The position numbers were made by a program, and so were the translations under genes. A stretch of 8,305 bases of DNA, taken from an uncultured Peptococcaceae bacterium. Its GTDB lineage: Bacteria; Bacillota; Desulfitobacteriia; Desulfitobacteriales; Syntrophobotulaceae. Shown one piece after another: positions 1-5,605 of the stretch. Positions within the stretch are counted from its first letter, which is position 1. Every line of letters starts with the position of its first letter. The stretch is from positions 1-8,305 of the forward strand of contig CALBJS010000125.1 of the NCBI GenBank assembly GCA_937892995.1, written 5' to 3'. Below the pieces are notes generated by a model. It was not told the DNA's origin and did no database searches. It saw nothing but the letters and a program-made list of their open reading frames with translations.

Positions 1-285
1 TATAAAAAACTGAAAATCAAGGATCAAAAAACAAGATGGGGGAGATGTTCCAATAAGGGGAACATCAATCTGAATTGGCGGATTATCATGGCCCCTAATC
101 AAGTGATAGCTTACGTGATCATCCACGAATTAACACATTTAAGATATATGGATCATTCCAAGGACTTTTGGAGTACAGTGGAACATTATCTTCCTGACTA
201 CAAAAAATGGAAAAAGTGGCTCGCTGAAAACGGTAAGGAACTTACCCTGGTTTCTGAGCCTTTAGCAGATTCGGAAGAAGCCTAA
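1..285 (+). CDS. YgjP-family (DUF45) zinc metallopeptidase, C-terminal part
   Basis: The reading frame is open from the first base, so the gene begins outside the window and 94 C-terminal residues are visible. The ATG at 88 is internal: the residues before it carry the family signature TRWGRCS (11-17) followed by INLNWR (22-27). The zinc site HELTH lies at residues 42-46, with the third ligand probably His52 in the HSKDFW stretch. This arrangement is typical of YgjP-like proteins, which are soluble SprT/M48-like predicted metal-dependent hydrolases, usually about 230-250 residues long. The physiological substrate of the family is not well established. The tail after residue 80 is short and acidic. 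A terminator follows 25 bases after the stop, so this gene ends its own transcript and is probably not co-transcribed with the next one. Family assignment is firm; cellular role is unknown. Confidence 0.88.
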   Translation, partial: YKKLKIKDQKTRWGRCSNKGNINLNWRIIMAPNQVIAYVIIHELTHLRYMDHSKDFWSTVEHYLPDYKKWKKWLAENGKELTLVSEPLADSEEA

Positions 286-310
286 AAATGACATTTCTTT
301 ATTTTAACCA

Positions 311-341
311 AATTGGAGAATCTTTCTCCAATTATTTTTTT
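311..341 (+). terminator. Rho-independent terminator of the YgjP-like gene
   Basis: A perfect 10-bp stem (311-320 with 324-333, AATTGGAGAA against TTCTCCAATT) has a three-base loop. It is followed by an A and a run of seven T (335-341). It starts 25 bases after the stop codon, which is the expected layout for an intrinsic terminator reading rightward. Confidence 0.88.
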
Positions 342-398
342 GGAAAATATATCAATGTAAAGTAATCTCCACTTAAGGCAATAATAATTAATAATCTT

Positions 399-410
399 TA
401 AGGAGGTGAT
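399..410 (+). promoter_or_regulatory. Extended Shine-Dalgarno of the membrane-protein gene
   Basis: TAAGGAGGTGAT matches essentially the whole anti-Shine-Dalgarno tail of 16S rRNA and lies 8 bases before the ATG at 419. It fixes that start codon and predicts efficient initiation. It is the longest such match in the window. No convincing sigma-A promoter is visible between the preceding terminator and this site; TTGGAA (340-345) and TAATCT (363-368), 17 bp apart, are only a weak candidate. Confidence 0.8.
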
Positions 411-418
411 TTTCAACT

Positions 419-1021
419 ATGCCCGAGTATAAAGATCAGTTTATATCCCAAACACCGTCAGTCCCCAAAGTCAAAGATTCGATTCTTGTCGGCCTTCTTG
501 GAGGCTTATTCGGAACTATCTGTCTCGATCTTGCCAACCTTTTCAGTCGTAAAAACAAGAAAACCGAAACTTTATACGGGCGTCTAACAGGTTCAATCTT
601 AACTAGAGGTTTTAACGCTAAAAAATCAAGTACCTTTAGCTTTGGACAATTTATTCATATGGTAACAGGTGCTTTGACCGGAATACCCCTTGTTTATCTC
701 TTAAAAAAGACAGGAAAGGACCATCAGATTATCAAAGGCGGTGCTTATGGTACTTTGGTTTGGGCTTTCTATTATGTTCTGGGAATCAAATCAGGTATGT
801 TTAATACCCGGCCAAAGCAAAACAAAGTGCATGTCGCCAGTTTCTGGCAAAACATCCTTTTCGGAGTTACTGCTAGCCAAGCTATTGTTTCCCTGGCCCA
901 TCCTTCCGTTTTTCGGAAACAAGATTTAAGATTGGCTAACCCTAAGAGACCTGTTCCTACTATTCCGACTTGGGGTCTTCCCCATTACACAGATAACAAG
1001 ACAGAAAAAACTATTCATTAA
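419..1021 (+). CDS. Hypothetical membrane protein with about four transmembrane helices
   Basis: I do not recognise this 200-residue protein. It has a polar N-terminus (1-18) and four hydrophobic stretches at roughly 21-43, 77-95, 104-123 and 140-160. The helices are rich in Gly and small residues (GLLGGLFG, VTGALTG, GGAYG), which suggests close helix packing. Basic loops follow the first helix (RKNKK) and the second (KKTGK). The tail after residue 160 is soluble and proline-rich, with no recognisable domain. There is no cleavable signal peptide or lipobox. The general look is that of small YagU/DUF1440-like or other uncharacterised Firmicute membrane proteins, but that resemblance is only an impression. 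It stands alone between a terminator upstream and a bidirectional terminator downstream, so it is probably a single-gene transcript. The strong ribosome site and good codon structure argue that it is real. Confidence 0.8.
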   Translation: MPEYKDQFISQTPSVPKVKDSILVGLLGGLFGTICLDLANLFSRKNKKTETLYGRLTGSILTRGFNAKKSSTFSFGQFIHMVTGALTGIPLVYLLKKTGKDHQIIKGGAYGTLVWAFYYVLGIKSGMFNTRPKQNKVHVASFWQNILFGVTASQAIVSLAHPSVFRKQDLRLANPKRPVPTIPTWGLPHYTDNKTEKTIH

Positions 1022-1041
1022 AACCTTAAAACTCTAAAAAT

Positions 1042-1097
1042 AAAAACAGGGAGTACTTTTTACCTTTAAGCAGGTAAACAAACCACCCCCTGTTTTT
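1042..1097. terminator. Bidirectional terminator between the membrane-protein gene and tatD
   Basis: AAAAACAGGG (1042-1051) pairs perfectly with CCCTGTTTTT (1088-1097), giving A-run/stem/T-run symmetry that can stop transcription from either side. A smaller nested hairpin (TACCT 1061-1065 with AGGTA 1072-1076) sits in the long loop. It lies 21 bases after the stop of the plus-strand gene and 8 bases after the tatD stop on the minus strand, so the two convergent genes share it. Confidence 0.75.
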
Positions 1098-1105
1098 ATA
1101 TTTTC

Positions 1106-1870
1106 TTATTTAAGTCTAAAAAGTTTTTGAGCATTTTCGCTTGAGAACTGAGCTGCTTTCTCAAAAGGGATCCCTTTAAGTTCCGCTATCTTTTTGACCA
1201 CTTCTCGTACATAAGCAGGTTCATTCCGTTTACCTCGATAAGGCTCCGGGGTAAGATACGGGCAATCTGTCTCTACTACAAATCTATCTTCAGGAATATT
1301 GGTAACTACTTCCACTGCATGGCGAGCATTTTTATAAGTAAGTGGACCTGAAAAAGATAGATAGAAACCCATCGCTAGTAATTCTCTGGCCATCTCCCAT
1401 GAACCTGAATAGGAGTGAAAGACCCCTCCTTCTTGTGGGGGATGCTTCTTCACGATCTGAAGAATATCCCCATGAGCATCCCTATCGTGGATAACCACGG
1501 GGAGTCCCATGTCATTTGCCAGCTCCAATTGACGAATAAAGACTTTACGCTGGATATCCCTTGGGGAAAGATCTCGATAATAATCTAAGCCTATTTCCCC
1601 CCAAGCGACTACTTTAGGATTCTGAGCAAGTCTTATTAGATGCTCCCAAGTCTTTTCGGTACAACTCTGGGCATTATGGGGATGGATTCCCACTGTAGCA
1701 TAGATAAATGGATATTTGGTAGCAATATTCACTGCCTCTCCGCTGGAAGGCTCGGAATGAGCAATATTGACCATAGTCTTTACCCCTACTTCCCTGGCCC
1801 TCTGGATAACTTTATCCCTATCGGAATTAAACTGTTTATCATCTAAATGTGCATGTGTGTCCCAAATCAT
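1106..1870 (-). CDS. tatD: TatD family metal-dependent DNase/hydrolase
   Basis: This is a full-length TatD-family protein of 254 residues, the usual size, predicted to be a cytoplasmic TIM-barrel amidohydrolase-type nuclease. The metal-binding motifs are all present: DTHAHLD (4-10, His6 and His8), GIHPH (61-65), GEIGLDYY (91-98, Glu92), VIHDRD (126-131, His128), FHSYSG (151-156, His152) and ETDCPYLTPE (200-209, Asp202). Family members are 3'-5' exonucleases or D-aminoacyl-tRNA deacylase-like enzymes; the substrate here cannot be read from sequence. It is the second gene of the metG operon: its ATG overlaps the metG stop in an ATGA arrangement (1867-1870), with AGGAG at 1881-1885 inside metG, implying translational coupling. 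The same pair is adjacent in B. subtilis (metS-yabD). Downstream neighbours known there (yabE, rnmV, ksgA) are not present. Confidence 0.93.
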   Translation of the reverse strand: MIWDTHAHLDDKQFNSDRDKVIQRAREVGVKTMVNIAHSEPSSGEAVNIATKYPFIYATVGIHPHNAQSCTEKTWEHLIRLAQNPKVVAWGEIGLDYYRDLSPRDIQRKVFIRQLELANDMGLPVVIHDRDAHGDILQIVKKHPPQEGGVFHSYSGSWEMARELLAMGFYLSFSGPLTYKNARHAVEVVTNIPEDRFVVETDCPYLTPEPYRGKRNEPAYVREVVKKIAELKGIPFEKAAQFSSENAQKLFRLK

Positions 1871-3786
1871 TTCACTTGTGCTCCTGATGGTATTTCTTTT
1901 TCGAGGGCCAATACTTCGAGTTCTCTATCATGTGAGGCGGCCAAAATCATCCCTTGAGATACTATACCCCTAAGTTTCGCCGGTTTAAGATTTGCAACCA
2001 AAATCACTTTTTTTCCGACTAGTTCCTCCGGAGAATAATGCTGGGCTATTCCCGAGACTATTGTCCGGATCTCACTGCCCATCTCTACTTCTAGTTTTAG
2101 AAGCTTATCAGTCTTTTCAACTTTTTCCGCCTTAAGAACCTTGACCACCCTCAGATCGACTTTAGCAAAATCATCAATGCTGATCTCTTCTTTAGTTGGA
2201 GCTAAATCCTGAGATTTTTCCTGAGATACTTGGGCTGCATTTAGTTCGGCAAGGTATTGAGCTACGTCTATTCTGGGGAAGATCGGTTCACCCTTCCGGA
2301 TGACAGTACCCGGCTGGATAATATTCCATTTCTCTGCCTGCTCCCAATCACCAAAGAAGTCTTCTCCGCCCAATAAAGGCTTAATCTTTTCAGGTACTCC
2401 CGGCATAAACGGGGCACAGAGAATCCCAAGGATTCTAAGACTATCGGCAAAAGTATAAAGTACGGTATGCAGCCTTTCCCGTTTGGCCGGGTCTTTAGCC
2501 AGATTCCAAGGGGCGGTCTCATCCACATACTTATTACAACGGCTGATAAACTGCCAAACTGATTCTAAGGCAGCCGCAGGATCACAAGAGAGCATCTTCT
2601 CTTCAACACTATTTTTCACTCGGACACTTAAGTCCTTAAGTTCTTTTTCTAACTCTGTATCAGAACCTGGATTAGGAACCTTGCCCTCATTATACTTGAC
2701 GATCATGGCCAAGGTTCTGGATACGTAGTTTCCCAAGTCATTAGCCAGATCACTATTTAACCTCTCCACCAAGTCATCTTCGGAATAGGTACCATCTGTG
2801 CCATATTGCATCTCTCGTAAAAGAAAATAGCGAATAGGATCGGAACCATACCTCCGAAGAAGTTCAAATGAATCTTGTACATTTCCCCGGGATTTAGATA
2901 TCTTGCCACCCTCCCTGCTTAAGAACCAACCATGACCAAATACCTTCTTAGGTAGGGGGATACCTAAAGCCATCAGAATTATGGGCCAAATAATGCTATG
3001 AAAACGCATTATATCTTTTCCAATAAAATGAACATCCGCCGGCCAATACTTATGATAATTCTCCCCATCAGGATAACCCAGGGCTGAAACATAATTAATC
3101 AGAGCATCGAGCCAAACATAGACTACATGCTTAGGGTCAAAGGGTACCTTAATTCCCCACTTAAATGTAGTTCGGGAAACACAAAGATCCTCCAGACCAC
3201 CCTCGATGAATTTAATCATTTCATTACGCCGGGATACCGGCTGAATAAATTCGGGGTTCTCAGCAATATACTGTAAAAGCTTATCCTGATATTTAGACAT
3301 CTTGAAGAAATAGCTCTCTTCTTTTAATAATTCTACCTCCCGACCACAATCCGGGTTCGGACATTTTCCTTCGGCCAACCTGTTTGCAGTCCAGAATGTT
3401 TCACAAGGGGTGCAGTACCAGCCCTCATATTCGGATTTATAGATGTCACCCTGTTCAAAAAGACGATCAAAAATATTCTGAACAACTTTAGCATGACGTT
3501 CTTCTGTTGTCCGGATAAAGTCGTCATTAGAGATATTCAGTAACTGCCAAAGTTCTCTGAATTTCCCTACTATCTCGTCAACATAGGTATGCGGATCCAT
3601 CCCTGCCTTTTCCGCAATTCGGACTATCTTCTGAGCATTCTCATCTGTTCCTGTAAGGAAATAGACATCATCACCCTTCATTCTCCGTAGACGAGCCATG
3701 GCATCAGCTGCAATAGTAGTATATGCTGTTCCGATATGTGGGCTCGAATTAGGATAATAGATGGGGGTAGTAATATAGTATTTCAT
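1867..3786 (-). CDS. metG: Methionyl-tRNA synthetase
   Basis: This class I aminoacyl-tRNA synthetase charges tRNA-Met in the cytoplasm. From the ATG at 3786 it is 639 residues. Visible parts in order: the HIGH-type signature as HIGT (17-20); a zinc knuckle in the connective peptide (Cys125, Cys128, Cys142, Cys147); the KMSKS loop as KISKS (295-299); the anticodon-binding helical domain (about 340-480); a linker; and a C-terminal Trbp111/EMAP-II-like OB fold (about 538-639) that aids tRNA binding and dimerisation in this family. A TTG nine bases further upstream would add three residues, but it abuts the AAGGAG sequence, so the ATG is the better start. The gene leads an operon with tatD. No T-box or SAM riboswitch motif is visible in the leader. 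Confidence 0.97.
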   Translation of the reverse strand: MKYYITTPIYYPNSSPHIGTAYTTIAADAMARLRRMKGDDVYFLTGTDENAQKIVRIAEKAGMDPHTYVDEIVGKFRELWQLLNISNDDFIRTTEERHAKVVQNIFDRLFEQGDIYKSEYEGWYCTPCETFWTANRLAEGKCPNPDCGREVELLKEESYFFKMSKYQDKLLQYIAENPEFIQPVSRRNEMIKFIEGGLEDLCVSRTTFKWGIKVPFDPKHVVYVWLDALINYVSALGYPDGENYHKYWPADVHFIGKDIMRFHSIIWPIILMALGIPLPKKVFGHGWFLSREGGKISKSRGNVQDSFELLRRYGSDPIRYFLLREMQYGTDGTYSEDDLVERLNSDLANDLGNYVSRTLAMIVKYNEGKVPNPGSDTELEKELKDLSVRVKNSVEEKMLSCDPAAALESVWQFISRCNKYVDETAPWNLAKDPAKRERLHTVLYTFADSLRILGILCAPFMPGVPEKIKPLLGGEDFFGDWEQAEKWNIIQPGTVIRKGEPIFPRIDVAQYLAELNAAQVSQEKSQDLAPTKEEISIDDFAKVDLRVVKVLKAEKVEKTDKLLKLEVEMGSEIRTIVSGIAQHYSPEELVGKKVILVANLKPAKLRGIVSQGMILAASHDRELEVLALEKEIPSGAQVK

Positions 3787-3795
3787 AAGGCACAA

Positions 3796-3801
3796 CTCCT
3801 T
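3796..3801 (-). promoter_or_regulatory. Shine-Dalgarno that decides the metG start
   Basis: On the minus strand AAGGAG lies 9 bases before the ATG at 3786. The alternative in-frame TTG (3793-3795) directly abuts this site, leaving no spacer, so initiation there is implausible. Confidence 0.8.
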
Positions 3802-3825
3802 TTACAATTTACATTTCCTATTTAT

Positions 3826-3843
3826 AGAGCATAATTATCCTCT
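3826..3843. repeat. 18-bp dyad in the metG leader
   Basis: AGAGcATAATTATcCTCT on the plus strand reads as its own reverse complement except for one position pair. It falls in the predicted metG 5' untranslated region between start point and ribosome site. There is no T-run beside it, so it is not a terminator. It could bind a regulator or be chance in AT-rich DNA. Confidence 0.3.
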
Positions 3844-3918
3844 GAAGCATATGATGCAAATAACTTCCAAGGTATCACTTCCAGACTGAACATCGGACTT
3901 CGAATATTGTCTCCGTTT

Positions 3919-3948
3919 AATATAGGGAGTAACAAGGATTATTGTCAA
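3919..3948 (-). promoter_or_regulatory. Predicted sigma-A promoter of metG-tatD
   Basis: On the minus strand, TTGACA (3943-3948, a perfect -35) and TATATT (3919-3924, a good -10) are 18 bp apart. Transcription should begin near 3912, giving a leader of about 125 bases before the metG ATG. Confidence 0.65.
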
Positions 3949-3954
3949 GTTTTT

Positions 3955-3974
3955 AATAGCTTTTTTAAGCTATT
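3955..3974. repeat. Perfect inverted repeat between the divergent promoters
   Basis: AATAGCTT (3955-3962) and AAGCTATT (3967-3974) form perfect 8-bp arms around TTTT. It lies just upstream of the metG -35 box and about 60 bp upstream of the abrB -35 box, which is a natural position for a regulator site. No known operator is recognised. Confidence 0.4.
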
Positions 3975-4025
3975 TGTTCCATATCTCTTAAAAAAACTAT
4001 AAAAATAAGCCAACATAGTCTTTTT

Positions 4026-4047
4026 TGCCTATTGACTTTTTTAGGCA
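4026..4047. repeat. Dyad flanking the abrB -35 element
   Basis: TGCCTA (4026-4031) and TAGGCA (4042-4047) are inverted copies separated by 10 bp that contain the abrB -35 hexamer. A protein bound here would block the promoter, so it may be an operator. The arms are only six bases, so chance is possible. Confidence 0.3.
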
Positions 4048-4060
4048 TGATTGGTAACAT
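4032..4060 (+). promoter_or_regulatory. Predicted sigma-A promoter of abrB
   Basis: TTGACT (4032-4037) and TAACAT (4055-4060) are separated by 17 bp, close to the sigma-A consensus. The start point would be near 4067, about 40 bases before the GTG start codon of abrB. Confidence 0.7.
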
Positions 4061-4073
4061 AAGGATGCTAATA

Positions 4074-4080
4074 TGTCGAA
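4074..4080 (+). promoter_or_regulatory. Putative Spo0A box (0A box) controlling abrB
   Basis: TGTCGAA is an exact match to the 7-base Spo0A recognition sequence known from Bacillus. It lies about 8-14 bases downstream of the predicted abrB start point. In B. subtilis phosphorylated Spo0A represses abrB from sites downstream of its promoter, so position and sequence both fit. A 7-mer alone is weak evidence; the context is what makes it credible. Confidence 0.6.
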
Positions 4081-4106
4081 ACTTGTTGTAGAAAGGGGCA
4101 AAAACT

Positions 4107-4391
4107 GTGAAATCTACAGGAATCGTGAGAAAAGTTGATGAACTAGGCCGCGTTGTGTTACCAATTGAACTTCGCAGAACTCTTGGCATCGATGAAAAAG
4201 ATGCTCTGGAGATATATGTAGATGAGGAAAGGATCGTACTTAAGAAGTATGAACCCGCCTGCGTCTTCTGCGGAAATGCCAGTAATGTACAGGTCTATCG
4301 CGGCAAAAATGTCTGTCTTGAATGTGCCTCAGCAATGGGCGCAGTTGCTGCAAGCGAAGTCGCGGCAACCGGAGAAAGCAGAGCCGGTTAA
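4107..4391 (+). CDS. abrB: AbrB-family transition-state regulator with a four-cysteine C-terminus
   Basis: This 94-residue DNA-binding protein is a small AbrB/MazE/SpoVT-fold regulator. Residues 1-48 are nearly identical to B. subtilis AbrB as I recall it (KSTGIVRKVDELGRVV, PIELRRTLGI, EKDALEIYVD), so the DNA-binding swapped-hairpin domain should bind as a dimer or tetramer. The C-terminal half differs: Cys52, Cys55, Cys70 and Cys73 form CxxC-x14-CxxC, a likely zinc-binding knuckle, followed by an Ala/Gly-rich tail. The start is GTG at 4107, 8 bases after AAAGGGG; the upstream in-frame ATG at 4065 runs into a stop at 4089. The gene is divergent from metG and convergent with rsmI, the orientation also found in B. 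subtilis. Expected role: repression of stationary-phase and sporulation genes until Spo0A shuts it off. Confidence 0.93.
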   Translation: MKSTGIVRKVDELGRVVLPIELRRTLGIDEKDALEIYVDEERIVLKKYEPACVFCGNASNVQVYRGKNVCLECASAMGAVAASEVAATGESRAG

Positions 4392-4419
4392 TTAAAAATG
4401 CAACCTTTGGAAAGGGACG

Positions 4420-4449
4420 GGAAGGTGATCTACGATTACCTTCCTTTTT
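4420..4449 (+). terminator. Rho-independent terminator of abrB, overlapping the rsmI 3' end
   Basis: GGAAGGTGAT (4420-4429) pairs with ATTACCTTCC (4435-4444), a 10-bp stem including one G-T pair, with a five-base loop and then TTTTT (4445-4449). It begins 28 bases after the abrB stop. Its right arm contains the rsmI stop codon (4436-4438). Read leftward there is no adjacent T-run, so it serves rsmI poorly. Confidence 0.82.
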
Positions 4450-5278
4450 CTTTATCTAATCTGGCCTTATAAATAACACTCTTACTTATCCCATATCTCT
4501 TGGCGATTACCTTCATTGCTTCCTTCCTGTCTTTGCCTTCCAATTCTAGTTTCCTTAATTCCGTCAGCCAGTCAGCTGGTCCACCTTCTATTTTCTCTTC
4601 CTTATAAGGTTCTAAGAGCAGACAACACTCTCCTTTAGGAGGAGTAATCTGAAATCTTACCAAAAGCTCACTTAATAACCCTTTATAAACTGTCTGGTGA
4701 AGTTTAGTGAGTTCTCTGGCTACAGCTATCTTCCGTTCCCCCAAGATCTCTAAAATATCTTGGAGGGTGCGAACCAGTCGATGAGGTGCTTCGTAAATGA
4801 TTATAGTATAGGGGAGCTTGGTAATGCCGGCCAAAGCCTTTTTCCGTTCCTTTTTCTTTAAAGGAAGAAATCCTAAATAGACAAAGCTATCTGTTGGCAT
4901 TCCTGAGAGGACAAGAGCGGTCAAAGCAGCATTAGGGCCAGGCAAAACATCAATAGCTATATCTTCTTCTAGACACTCCCTAATCAGGATCTGCCCGGGA
5001 TCGGATATTCCCGGCATTCCTGCATCTGAGATTAAGGCTCCATTCTCACCTTTGTGAAGCCTGGTAATCAACTCTGAGGCTCTCTGTCTTTCGTTGTGTT
5101 GATGGTAACTGAGCAGAGGAGTCTTAATCTTATAATGATCGAGAAGTTTCTTGGAATGTCGGGTATCCTCCGCAGCGATAAAATCCACATCCTGAAGAGT
5201 CTTCAGGACCCGTAAAGTGATATCCCTTAAATTTCCAATAGGAGTTGCACAAATATAAAGAGTACCTTTTTCCGGCAT
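4436..5278 (-). CDS. rsmI: 16S rRNA (cytidine1402-2'-O)-methyltransferase
   Basis: RsmI uses S-adenosylmethionine to 2'-O-methylate C1402 in the ribosomal decoding centre. The 280-residue protein is the usual length for the family and has its tetrapyrrole-methylase-like fold with all signatures: ATPIGNLRDIT (11-21), AEDTR (36-40), ISDAGMPGISDPG (83-95, SAM loop), PGPNA (113-117), YEAPHR (162-167) and RELTKLHQ (188-195). The C-terminal 45 residues carry a small helical region ending in YGISKSVIYKA. The ATG at 5278 follows GGAGG at 5286-5290. It is the last gene of the minus-strand operon, 16 bases after yabA. In B. subtilis yabB and yazA sit between yabA and this gene; both are missing here. 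Confidence 0.95.
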   Translation of the reverse strand: MPEKGTLYICATPIGNLRDITLRVLKTLQDVDFIAAEDTRHSKKLLDHYKIKTPLLSYHQHNERQRASELITRLHKGENGALISDAGMPGISDPGQILIRECLEEDIAIDVLPGPNAALTALVLSGMPTDSFVYLGFLPLKKKERKKALAGITKLPYTIIIYEAPHRLVRTLQDILEILGERKIAVARELTKLHQTVYKGLLSELLVRFQITPPKGECCLLLEPYKEEKIEGGPADWLTELRKLELEGKDRKEAMKVIAKRYGISKSVIYKARLDKEKGR

Positions 5279-5294
5279 GATGTCTCCTCCATGG

Positions 5295-5603
5295 TCAGTC
5301 TTTCCTTAAAAAGGCATTACAGAAAAGACAACTCCCTTCCATCGGTTCCCCAAAATAGATATGGCAGACATGAAATCCTTCGCTGTAAAGCTTCTCCAAG
5401 TTAACATGTGCTTCTTTCTGGATTCTGGCGGCATTTTTTTGCACTCTGGCAGTATCTGCTTCGGAGACTGCACAAAGTTGTCTTTTTAATTTAACATTTT
5501 CTTCTTCCAAGTATTCAATATATTGTCTAAGGCTCTTCACTTCATTTAAAAGTCTGGAAAGATTCTCTTCAACTTCAGAAATCGCTTGGTATAGCTGTCC
5601 CAA
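5295..5603 (-). CDS. yabA: Replication initiation control protein YabA
   Basis: YabA restrains chromosome initiation by bridging DnaA and the DnaN sliding clamp. The 102-residue protein shows the expected two parts: an N-terminal heptad-rich coiled coil (about 5-45) that tetramerises in the family, and a C-terminal zinc module with GFHVCHIYFG (76-85) and GSCLFCNAFL (90-99); His78, Cys80, Cys92 and Cys95 are the likely ligands. The linker (46-66) is Ala/Gln-rich and the protein is shorter than the roughly 120 residues of B. subtilis. The start is TTG at 5603, fixed by GGAGGA (5610-5615); the ricT stop lies between that site and the TTG, so the two genes are separated by only 2 bases and are probably coupled. 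Holding yabA beside holB and ricT is conserved in Firmicutes. Confidence 0.92.
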   Translation of the reverse strand: MGQLYQAISEVEENLSRLLNEVKSLRQYIEYLEEENVKLKRQLCAVSEADTARVQKNAARIQKEAHVNLEKLYSEGFHVCHIYFGEPMEGSCLFCNAFLRKD

Positions 5604-5605
5604 TT

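Larger units (their letters stand above)
3787..4106. other. Divergent metG/abrB intergenic region (320 bp)
   Basis: This AT-rich spacer separates two divergently transcribed genes. It contains a minus-strand sigma-A-like promoter for metG (3919-3948), a plus-strand one for abrB (4032-4060), a Spo0A-box match (4074-4080) and three short dyads (3826-3843, 3955-3974, 4026-4047). The roughly 125-base metG leader lacks the T-box consensus (GGTGGNACC) and the SAM-riboswitch core. No open reading frame on either strand looks coding. Confidence 0.7.

Noticed and set aside
88..285. Separate small 65-residue protein starting at the ATG at 88
   Set aside because: The frame is open back to base 1 and the upstream residues carry the YgjP-family signature (TRWGRCS), so the ATG is an internal methionine of a truncated gene.
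2268..2528. 86-codon and other alternate-frame open frames inside metG
   Set aside because: They overlap a fully conserved synthetase gene in other frames, with low-complexity composition and no initiation signals.
3787..3795. TTG at 3795 as the metG start
   Set aside because: It abuts the Shine-Dalgarno sequence with no spacer and adds MCL ahead of the usual MKYYITTPIYY start; the ATG at 3786 has a 9-base spacer.
3787..3912. Possible T-box or SAM riboswitch in the metG leader
   Set aside because: A leader before a methionine-related gene invites the idea, but there is no T-box GGTGGNACC core, no SAM-I core sequence and no terminator hairpin with a T-run before the ribosome site. The leader of about 125 bases is also short for a T-box.
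4065..4091. Upstream ATG at 4065 as an abrB start or leader peptide
   Set aside because: It is in frame with abrB but meets a stop at 4089, and it sits at the predicted transcription start with no ribosome site.
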